6,912 nucleotides of DNA from CAYOBW01 sp964402115 (lineage in GTDB: Bacteria; Verrucomicrobiota; Kiritimatiellia; UBA8416; CAYOBW01): assembly GCA_964402115.1 (NCBI GenBank), contig CAYOBW010000351.1, positions 1 to 6,912 of the forward strand, written 5' to 3'. Position 1 is the stretch's first letter; every line of letters starts with the position of its first letter. The translations under genes and the position numbers were made by a program. This document shows positions 1-5,620 of this stretch, one piece after another. The notes under the pieces are model-generated. The model did no database searches. It saw only the letters and a list, made by a program, of their open reading frames with translations, and had not been told where the DNA came from.

Positions 1-1
1 C

Positions 2-1315
2 GAGACGCAGCTCCAGCCCGAAGCCGCCCTGCGGCAGTACCTCGAGGTGCGCGCCCGGGCGCCGACCAGTGTACTGGCCGCGGCCGGACTCGCCCGCCTG
101 CTGTGTCACCGCGGGCGGTTCGACGAATCGCGGCAAGTGCTGTCGCCGCTGGCCCGTGAGGCTCGGCCTGCGGCGGCAGTGACCGCCGAATTGGGACGAA
201 CGGCATTGGAGTCCGGTGACTATGCCCAGGCCCTGCGGTGGTTCGGACTCTTGGCTGACGATCCGGCGATCCCCTCCGAGACGATTGCGGCGGCGGCGAT
301 TGCACGCGGCTTGGCGGGGCAGACCGTTGAGTCCGACCGGCTGTTCGGCCGCGTTCGCGCCGCGAGCCATCGCCAGTCGCGGCGCTACGACCTGCAAGTT
401 CGCACGGCCATCGACCCCCACGACGCCGCGTCAGTCCGCGAACTGCAGGAGCTGTCTCGACCGCCGTTGCTGGCGGGCAAGGAAGCGACTGCAGGCGACT
501 CGCCGCGCGGGACGCCGCCGCCAGAGCCCGGGAATGAAGCCCTGGCGCTGTACGCCCGGCATTGCAGCGCGTGCCACGGCGTTGACGGCGACGGACAAGG
601 CCGCGCCGCGCGGCATCTGTATCCTCGGCCGGCGGACTTGCGCTCCGGGAAATTCCGCTTGACCGGCGCCCGAAATCGAGTTGCCTCGCGAGACGATCTC
701 CTGGCCGTGCTCCAGCAGGGCATTCCCGGCACATCCATGCGGGCCTTCGACACGCTGGCGAACCGCGACCGCGAATTATTGGCCGAGGAGGTCCTACGAT
801 TTCGGCGCGCCGGCGCCCACGACCGGCTTGCGGCCTCGCTGGCCCTGGAGGGCGAAACGTTGGAACCCGAACAGTTGGATGAACTTGCCGTCGCGGCCAG
901 CCGGTCGGGCGAACCGGTATCCGTTCCCGCCCTCGACTCGGGCGACGCGGCAGCGGTTGGTCGCGGCCGAGAGATATTCGTTCAGCAGGCGTGTCATTCG
1001 TGCCACGGCGACGACGGAGTCGGGGCCTGGAACCCGCCCTTGTGGGACGATGCGGGACGGGCGACTCGCGCCCGTGACCTGGTGCATGAGGCATACAAAG
1101 GAGGCTCGGAACCGGCGTCGGTCTATCTGCGAATCGCCTTGGGCATGCCTGGAACGCCGCATCCCGCCGTGGCTGGCCTGGACGAGCGGTCAATGACGGA
1201 TCTGGTCCACTTCTGTCGCTCGCTGGCCCAGGAGCCGAAGCGTGCGCTCACCAACCAGCAGCGAGCGCTCCAAGCCACCGGGCCCGCATATCTGTCCGCC
1301 TTGGGAAGAAAATGA
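2..1315 (+). CDS. TPR protein with two C-terminal cytochrome c domains (5' end outside window)
   Basis: This is a probable extracytoplasmic electron-transfer protein; its partners are unknown. Residues are numbered from the GTG at 47, but the frame is open to the left edge and the residues before that GTG read as normal helical TPR-like protein, so the gene is partial and any signal peptide is unseen. Residues 1 to about 140 are Ala/Leu/Arg-rich helical pairs consistent with degenerate TPRs. A first heme domain carries C173-S-A-C-H177, followed by a DGDGQG loop and a candidate axial Met231 in GTSMRAF. A second carries C316-H-S-C-H320 with candidate Met367 in ALGMPGTPHP. The short C-terminal tail (LTNQQRALQA) resembles tails of planctomycete c-type cytochromes as I recall them. 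The stop is TGA at 1313-1315, 22 bases from the convergent TPR gene. The heme-binding assignment is strong. The TPR assignment is moderate. The redox partner and pathway are not visible. Confidence 0.88.
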   Translation, partial: ETQLQPEAALRQYLEVRARAPTSVLAAAGLARLLCHRGRFDESRQVLSPLAREARPAAAVTAELGRTALESGDYAQALRWFGLLADDPAIPSETIAAAAIARGLAGQTVESDRLFGRVRAASHRQSRRYDLQVRTAIDPHDAASVRELQELSRPPLLAGKEATAGDSPRGTPPPEPGNEALALYARHCSACHGVDGDGQGRAARHLYPRPADLRSGKFRLTGARNRVASRDDLLAVLQQGIPGTSMRAFDTLANRDRELLAEEVLRFRRAGAHDRLAASLALEGETLEPEQLDELAVAASRSGEPVSVPALDSGDAAAVGRGREIFVQQACHSCHGDDGVGAWNPPLWDDAGRATRARDLVHEAYKGGSEPASVYLRIALGMPGTPHPAVAGLDERSMTDLVHFCRSLAQEPKRALTNQQRALQATGPAYLSALGRK

Positions 1316-1316
1316 A

Positions 1317-1333
1317 GGGCAAAGGAATTGCCC
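1317..1333. terminator. Hairpin between convergent genes, candidate terminator
   Basis: A perfect 6-bp inverted repeat, GGGCAA (1317-1322) and TTGCCC (1328-1333), with a 5-base AGGAA loop, fills most of the 22-base gap between the two convergent stop codons. Read on the minus strand it is followed by TTCATTTTCTTCC, which is T-rich though not an unbroken U tract. On the plus strand there is no T run. It could therefore end the minus-strand operon, and less likely the plus-strand gene. The stem is short, so confidence is limited. Confidence 0.4.
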
Positions 1334-1337
1334 CAGT

Positions 1338-3713
1338 TCATTCCGGCGTCTTCTTCGTCCGTGTGACCGTGCCCGTCTCGAGGGATTGCAGCGCCATGCG
1401 GGCCCCGGCATGTTCGGGATTCATGCCCAGCGCGGCCGTCAGCCAGGTGCGGGCCAGGCCGACTTCGTCCAACTCGCGGGCGACCAAGCCCAATTGATAT
1501 CGCGTTTCGATGTCGTCGGGGTCGGTGATCGCGCGGCGGTGGAGTTCGGTAAAACGTTCCCATGTCTTGCGCAGATCTTGCATCGCCTGAACCTGCGTTT
1601 GAGCTTGCGGTTCCCGGCCCAACCGCTGGTAAGCTCGCGACAACTGGTATCGCACCCGCCATTGCTTAGGGTGCTTTTCGACCGCATGCTCCAGCTTCTG
1701 GACGGCCGCTTCGGGTAAGTTCGCTTCCAGGTCCAACGTCGCGGCCAATTGCAGCGCATCCAGGTCGTCCGGCTCCCGCTGCAGCGCCTCCTCGATCCGT
1801 TTCCTCGCGGTATCCGGGTCGCCCTGGGCGTGTAAACACTGGGCTTGCAGCGTCAGCGTCCGGGCCGTCGCGGGACATTGCCCCAGCGTCTGCATTGCCT
1901 CGGCGTACTTCTGCTGCTCGAGCAGGGATTCGCCCAGTTCCAGCCAGATCTGGACGCGATCCGGCTGGGCGGGATCTCGCTGCAGCGACTCGCGGTACTC
2001 GTCCGCCGCTCGGGCATAGGCCTCAAAATCCTTGTGAATCAGCCCCATCAACCGATGGGGGCGAGGATCGCGTGGATCCTGCCGAGCGATGATTTCCAGC
2101 TGCCGGACGGCGTCGTCCATCGCCCCGATATCGTGATAGGTCGCCGCCAGCCAGCGCCGGGCGTCAGTGTTGTCTGGAGCCAGTTGGAGGGCGACGGTTA
2201 AGATGCGTTCCGCGTCGCGGAACTGCTGGGTTTTGTACAGCACTTCGCCGGACAACGTGTAGGCCAGGACGCGAGTCTCCGGGTGCTCGCGGGCCTCGCC
2301 AAAGCGTTCAATGGCCTCCCGCAGTTGGCCGCCAAGCAGCAGCGCAAGGCCCTGCAGCAGTTGGCCATGCGGCCGCAACGCCGACAGCGGAGTCAATGCG
2401 TCGGCCGCTTGACGCACCGCCTTTGCATCGCCGCCGGCGTACGCCCGCAGGCCCGTTTGGAAATGACGCTGACCTGCCAGATACTCGCGAGTCGGCCGAT
2501 GCTGCGGGTCGCACAGCAGCGCAGTTCGCAGCCAACCGAGTCCATCCTTGGGAAAACCCTGCTCGATCAGGATCAAGCCCGCCTCGAAGCGGAGGTCGGC
2601 GTCGTTGGGCCGGTCCACGACTTGCGACGTGATTGCTGCGAGCCGTTCGTATTGCTCGCGAATCTGCCGGGCGCGGTCGTGGTGAAACTGGGCTCGCTCC
2701 GGTTGGCCGGCCGCCACCAGCGCTCGCATTAGTGAGTAATGGATCGTGTTTTCGGCTGGGGCCAGCACAACGGCCTCCGTCAATGCCTCGACCGCTTCGT
2801 CCGCCTTGCCCGCGCTTAGCAGGATGCGGCCCTGTTCCGCCTTGGCGGCAGCCCGTTGCTGGGGCGAACAGTCCTTGGCCAGCACCACTCCCAATCGCTG
2901 TTGGGCCTGAGAGGTCGCACCTGTTCGAGCTTCACAACGGGCCAAGCCGAGCAAGGCGTCTACCTTGTCCGGCTGGTCCGCGAGACTGACTTCAAAATGC
3001 GGTTTGGCTTCGGCCTCCCGATCTTGTTTCAGCAGCGCCTGGCCGAGTCTCAGGTGGGTCTCGATATCATCGGGCAGCACCCGCAGGACCGCCAAGTAGT
3101 CGTTGATTGCGTCGGGGATCTTGTCCCGCCGTTCATAGATGTCCGCACGCAGCAAGCGGGCTTGCGGCGCATCAGGCCGCCACTGCAGCCAATAGTCCAG
3201 GCACCGCCAGGCATCGCGCAACCGATACGAGGTCAAGTATCCTTTCGCCAACGCCTCGTAAATTTCCTGGGCAACATCATCCGGCGCACCGCTTTCCACG
3301 GTGGCCTGCAAAGGGCCCTCGACGGCCTGCAAGTCGCCGACCTGCGCCGCGGCCAACGAACGCTGCAACTGCAAGTCATCGACGGGCCAACCACGCCGTC
3401 CCGCGGCGCGCAGGCGACGCTCAAAGTCGCCGAGCCGACCGGCTCGGCGGTCGACAACGGCTAGCAGGTATTGAACCTCCGCGCGCTGGGGCTGCAGTCG
3501 TGCGGCCGCCTGCAATTCGGAGACGGCGGCCTGCAGGTCGCCCCGGCCCAGGGCTCGGCGAGCCGCCTGGAGGTGCCCGGATGCACGCCACCACGGCCAA
3601 GCCACGGCGGCCACGATCAGGGCCGACAGCAACGCACAGCTGAGGAAAACAAAACGCCAGACGCGGCTCCGCGGGCGGGCCTCGTCTGGCGAAGTGCGAG
3701 CTTCTGAGGTCAT
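1338..3713 (-). CDS. Membrane-anchored TPR-repeat protein, 791 aa
   Basis: This is a long helical-repeat scaffold, likely held at the membrane by an N-terminal anchor with the repeats outside the cytoplasm. After an Arg-rich stretch (residues 13-20), residues 21-42 form one hydrophobic segment ending in AWPWW, with no cysteine or AxA site that clearly marks cleavage. Residues from about 44 to the end are almost continuous TPR pairs. Examples are the LRLGQALLKQDREAEAKPHFEVSL type near the first third, LSGEVLYKTQQFRDAERIL in the middle, and YQLGLVARELDEVGLARTWL near the end. I estimate 15 to 20 repeats, some degenerate. TPRs bind proteins or peptides; no catalytic motif is seen. The gene is third in a probable operon, 38 bases after the lipoprotein gene. 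The ATG at 3711-3713 has no convincing Shine-Dalgarno sequence and sits behind a small inverted repeat. The stop is TGA at 1338-1340. The partner and process are unknown. Confidence 0.9.
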   Translation of the reverse strand: MTSEARTSPDEARPRSRVWRFVFLSCALLSALIVAAVAWPWWRASGHLQAARRALGRGDLQAAVSELQAAARLQPQRAEVQYLLAVVDRRAGRLGDFERRLRAAGRRGWPVDDLQLQRSLAAAQVGDLQAVEGPLQATVESGAPDDVAQEIYEALAKGYLTSYRLRDAWRCLDYWLQWRPDAPQARLLRADIYERRDKIPDAINDYLAVLRVLPDDIETHLRLGQALLKQDREAEAKPHFEVSLADQPDKVDALLGLARCEARTGATSQAQQRLGVVLAKDCSPQQRAAAKAEQGRILLSAGKADEAVEALTEAVVLAPAENTIHYSLMRALVAAGQPERAQFHHDRARQIREQYERLAAITSQVVDRPNDADLRFEAGLILIEQGFPKDGLGWLRTALLCDPQHRPTREYLAGQRHFQTGLRAYAGGDAKAVRQAADALTPLSALRPHGQLLQGLALLLGGQLREAIERFGEAREHPETRVLAYTLSGEVLYKTQQFRDAERILTVALQLAPDNTDARRWLAATYHDIGAMDDAVRQLEIIARQDPRDPRPHRLMGLIHKDFEAYARAADEYRESLQRDPAQPDRVQIWLELGESLLEQQKYAEAMQTLGQCPATARTLTLQAQCLHAQGDPDTARKRIEEALQREPDDLDALQLAATLDLEANLPEAAVQKLEHAVEKHPKQWRVRYQLSRAYQRLGREPQAQTQVQAMQDLRKTWERFTELHRRAITDPDDIETRYQLGLVARELDEVGLARTWLTAALGMNPEHAGARMALQSLETGTVTRTKKTPE

Positions 3714-3714
3714 A

Positions 3715-3729
3715 AGCGAACGATTCGCT
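3715..3729 (-). promoter_or_regulatory. Inverted repeat immediately before the TPR gene start
   Basis: AGCGAA (3715-3720) and TTCGCT (3724-3729) are perfect inverted arms with a 3-base loop, ending one base before the ATG of the TPR gene. The place where a ribosome binding site should be is therefore in a potential hairpin, and no purine-rich Shine-Dalgarno sequence is visible between 3714 and 3751. It may limit independent initiation, so that translation depends on the upstream lipoprotein gene, or it may be chance; short stems like this are common in GC-rich DNA. Confidence 0.3.
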
Positions 3730-3751
3730 GGACGTGTTCCGCGGGAAAATG

Positions 3752-4213
3752 CTAATCCGCGAGCGCAAACTCGAACACGTTCTTGGCCGCGGAGCTGCCG
3801 ACGCTCGCCACCAACTTGCTGGTGGCCGGATTGGCGAACTTCTCCGGGAGTTCGTTCTTGGGCGAAGCTGACTTGGCGCTTCCGGCCATCGCCATCTTCC
3901 TCATATCGTCGGGCGTCATGCTCGTCATGTCCGTCGCCCCTCCGGAGGACATCTTGCTGACGGAAACCTGATATTCGCCCACCGCGACACCCGGACGGCC
4001 CCCTGTAGAGAGCGTAAATTCGCCGTTAGCGTCAGTCTGGCCAACTCCCAGAGGCCCGGTGGACGGCTGAAAGGTCACCGTCGCACCGGAAACCGGCTGT
4101 CCCTTGTACAGCACCTTTCCCTTAGCCTCCACCAACCCCGAACCAGTGCCACATCCGGCCAGTGCGATTCCGAACATTCCCAGAACACAAACAGCAATCA
4201 ATCGGCGTGCCAT
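3752..4213 (-). CDS. Small lipoprotein, carboxypeptidase-regulatory-like (beta-sandwich) family, 153 aa
   Basis: This is a probable membrane-attached lipoprotein of unknown role. I chose ATG 4211-4213 over the in-frame GTG at 4232-4234 because GAGAGGG (4220-4226) lies six bases before the ATG, and because the shorter form gives a classic signal: MARR, a hydrophobic stretch, then lipobox L18-A-G-C21. Residues about 28-88 read as a carboxypeptidase-regulatory-like domain (KGKVLYKGQPVSGATVTFQP, then TDANGEFTL and GEYQVSV). A Met-rich linker follows (Met88, 96, 99, 104, 107, 109). The C-terminal LPEKFANPATSKLVASV and VFEFAL match the closing strand pattern usual in planctomycete members of this type. 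The gene lies 61 bases after the DUF1559 stop and 38 bases before the TPR start, so it is probably co-transcribed. Pairing with DUF1559 is common in the phylum; what the pair does is not established. The stop is TAG at 3752-3754. Confidence 0.88.
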   Translation of the reverse strand: MARRLIAVCVLGMFGIALAGCGTGSGLVEAKGKVLYKGQPVSGATVTFQPSTGPLGVGQTDANGEFTLSTGGRPGVAVGEYQVSVSKMSSGGATDMTSMTPDDMRKMAMAGSAKSASPKNELPEKFANPATSKLVASVGSSAAKNVFEFALAD

Positions 4214-4219
4214 ACCAGA

Positions 4220-4226
4220 CCCTCTC
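4220..4226 (-). promoter_or_regulatory. Ribosome binding site of the lipoprotein gene
   Basis: GAGAGGG on the minus strand, six bases before ATG 4211-4213. It decides the start: the alternative upstream GTG at 4232-4234 lies upstream of this site, so it would have to use another. Confidence 0.7.
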
Positions 4227-4274
4227 AGATTCACGTGTGCGACATTCGATAGCTCAGTGACGGCCCGTGCGGAA

Positions 4275-5300
4275 CTAGAACTGATTGATTGCGTTGCCGT
4301 CGCGCCGACCGCCTAAACGCTGATACGTCAGGTAATCGAGTCCCTCCGAAAGCAAATGCGTGCTGCCATCAACAAACAGGAACTGGGCACCGCCCGGATG
4401 ATACGAGCGAAATCCCCAGGAATAGTTCCAGTTGCTCATCGCCTCGCAACCGGGTGTCGTCACGCGGCTCGACCTGGGACACGTCGTCATGTCGTTAACC
4501 GGCACCGACGTCGACGCATGGGCGTTGCCCATGCCGTTATAGCGCCACCAGCCCTCGCGGTGATCATGGCACTCGGGCAGGATTTCTCCCACCATGATGG
4601 TCAGAGAGGTTCCGTCCTTCGCGTCGGCCATTCCCATTTTTGAACAAAGGATGCGTCCGAACATCCCCGATAATCGATCCTTGTTCCCATGGTTGCCATG
4701 GTCCATCTCCCCCCAGTTAGCCGGCCAGACATTTTCAAAGTGCAAGTCCGGGGTGACCATCCACTGATTGCAACCGCCGTTAGCCGACGGCGTCCGTTGC
4801 GATCCCAGGGAGCCGGTATAGTTGGATTGGACCCAGTCGCCATTCAACTCGAGATCGCCCACCGCGTCGGACGGGCAACGCGTGTACGGAACCTGGGTTT
4901 GCCGGTATCGCGGACCGCCGGGGTTGTTGGGGTCGACTAACATGTCCCAATACGGTGTGTACCCGGGATTTCTGCCGGTGTTGTCCGTGTTGTCGCCGAT
5001 CTTGATGGCGTCCCAGACGTTCTGTTGTTCCATGAACGGCAGAATCTGAACCTGCCAACCGACTTCGGGACGCCCCCAATTGCATGCGCCGGAGGACGGA
5101 AAGCACTTGTAGGCGTCATGGTAGTTCTGCAAGCCGATCCCAAACTGCTTCAAGTTGTTCGTGCACTGCGTCCGCCGCGCGGCCTCGCGAGCAGCCTGAA
5201 TCGCAGGCAACAGCAAGGCGACCAAGATCCCAATGATGGCGATCACCACCAACAATTCGACGAGAGTGAACGCACCTCGCCCCCGCAAGAAACGGAACAT
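4275..5300 (-). CDS. DUF1559 family prepilin-like protein, 341 aa
   Basis: This is a pseudopilin-like membrane protein of the DUF1559 family (also named PulG-like putative transporter in public annotation). It is expected to be anchored by its N-terminal helix with a large extracytoplasmic domain. The N-terminus MFRFLRGRG-AFTLVELLVV is a type IV prepilin signal: short basic leader, F11-T-L-V-E15, then a hydrophobic helix to about residue 33 and the family pattern AIQAAREAARRTQCTNNLKQ. The residue just before F11 is Ala10, with Gly9 before it. The C-terminus has H301-x9-D311-G312 (HPGGAQFLFVDG) and the usual final QRLGGRRDGNAINQF. The length is typical of the family. ATG 5298-5300 is the start because AAAGGG lies seven bases before it and the prepilin leader begins there. 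An in-frame ATG at 5394-5396 would add 32 residues ahead of the leader and lies almost at the predicted transcription start. The gene is first in a three-gene operon. Its biochemical role is unknown. Confidence 0.95.
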   Translation of the reverse strand: MFRFLRGRGAFTLVELLVVIAIIGILVALLLPAIQAAREAARRTQCTNNLKQFGIGLQNYHDAYKCFPSSGACNWGRPEVGWQVQILPFMEQQNVWDAIKIGDNTDNTGRNPGYTPYWDMLVDPNNPGGPRYRQTQVPYTRCPSDAVGDLELNGDWVQSNYTGSLGSQRTPSANGGCNQWMVTPDLHFENVWPANWGEMDHGNHGNKDRLSGMFGRILCSKMGMADAKDGTSLTIMVGEILPECHDHREGWWRYNGMGNAHASTSVPVNDMTTCPRSSRVTTPGCEAMSNWNYSWGFRSYHPGGAQFLFVDGSTHLLSEGLDYLTYQRLGGRRDGNAINQF

Positions 5301-5411
5301 GCGATGACCCTTTCGCGAAAGAACACGAAGAAGACCGCAAAACCGAGTGGAATGTGTGCGCCAGAACAAGACGAAAGAACGAATCCAATGACCCACTAAA
5401 TTAGAGTGTGT
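5301..5411 (-). other. Leader region of the DUF1559 operon
   Basis: This is the untranslated stretch between the predicted promoter and ATG 5300; with transcription starting near 5405 the leader would be about 105 nt. It holds AAAGGG (5308-5313), a good Shine-Dalgarno sequence seven bases before the start, overlapped by a 12-base palindrome. An ATG-initiated extension of the DUF1559 frame (5396 to 5301) is present but has no family similarity. I recognise no known riboswitch. Confidence 0.5.
5310..5321. repeat. 12-base perfect palindrome overlapping the DUF1559 ribosome binding site
   Basis: CTTTCGCGAAAG is its own reverse complement and shares positions 5310-5313 with the AAAGGG ribosome binding site. 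In RNA it could form only a very short hairpin (4 bp, CGCG loop). In DNA it could be an operator half-site pair. Either would place control at translation or transcription of the operon; neither is shown. Confidence 0.45.
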
Positions 5412-5440
5412 AACTTAGCAAGTACCCATTCTGATGTCAA
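5412..5440 (-). promoter_or_regulatory. Sigma70-like promoter of the DUF1559-lipoprotein-TPR operon
   Basis: On the minus strand TTGACA (5435-5440) is a perfect -35 box, followed by exactly 17 bases and TAAGTT (5412-5417) as the -10 box, which matches the consensus at its two first and last positions only. Upstream (5441-5460) is AT-rich with a T5 run, in an otherwise GC-rich region, consistent with an UP-like element. Transcription would start near 5405. The -10 is imperfect; the spacing, position and local AT-richness are what support the call. Confidence 0.65.
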
Positions 5441-5620
5441 CAAAAATACTTGAAATCTTCGTTTGATCGCTCACTCGTACCATTCCAGCTCCAGGTGCGA
5501 ACCGGGTCAGTGCTCAGCGGGTGAGAGAGGTTGGAGAAAAACGGCTGCTCGATCTCGCTCACAAGAATCGTTCCCCGTCCAGGCAAGCTGGACCGAGGCC
5601 GCAGAGGTGAAGCAAGGCAG
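5441..5620. other. Non-coding stretch between the coiled-coil gene and the DUF1559 promoter
   Basis: Together with the promoter and leader this makes a 320-base gap without a gene. It contains a perfect 6-bp hairpin at 5577-5593 and, on the minus strand, a T5 run at 5537-5541. No tRNA, small ORF with a ribosome binding site, or repeat family was seen. A plus-strand open frame starting at 5531 runs antisense into the neighbouring gene and looks like chance. Confidence 0.5.
5577..5593 (-). terminator. Hairpin downstream of the coiled-coil gene, weak terminator candidate
   Basis: GTCCAG (5577-5582) and CTGGAC (5588-5593) form a perfect 6-bp stem with a 5-base loop, beginning 27 bases after the stop of the coiled-coil gene in its reading direction. 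No U tract follows directly; the nearest T5 is at 5537-5541, about 35 bases further on. It may end or attenuate that transcript, or mark RNA processing, or be incidental. Confidence 0.3.

Noticed and set aside
2856..3464. A 202-codon open frame on the plus strand inside the TPR gene
   Set aside because: It lies antisense to a strong coding region with clear TPR sequence; its product has no recognisable domain, and such frames are common opposite GC-rich genes.
4214..4234. Longer lipoprotein start at GTG 4232-4234
   Set aside because: The ribosome binding site GAGAGGG lies downstream of this GTG and at ideal distance from ATG 4213; the shorter form also gives a standard lipoprotein signal.
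5301..5396. Longer DUF1559 start at ATG 5394-5396
   Set aside because: The extra 32 residues precede a textbook prepilin leader, the start lies within about ten bases of the predicted transcription start, and ATG 5300 has a good ribosome binding site.
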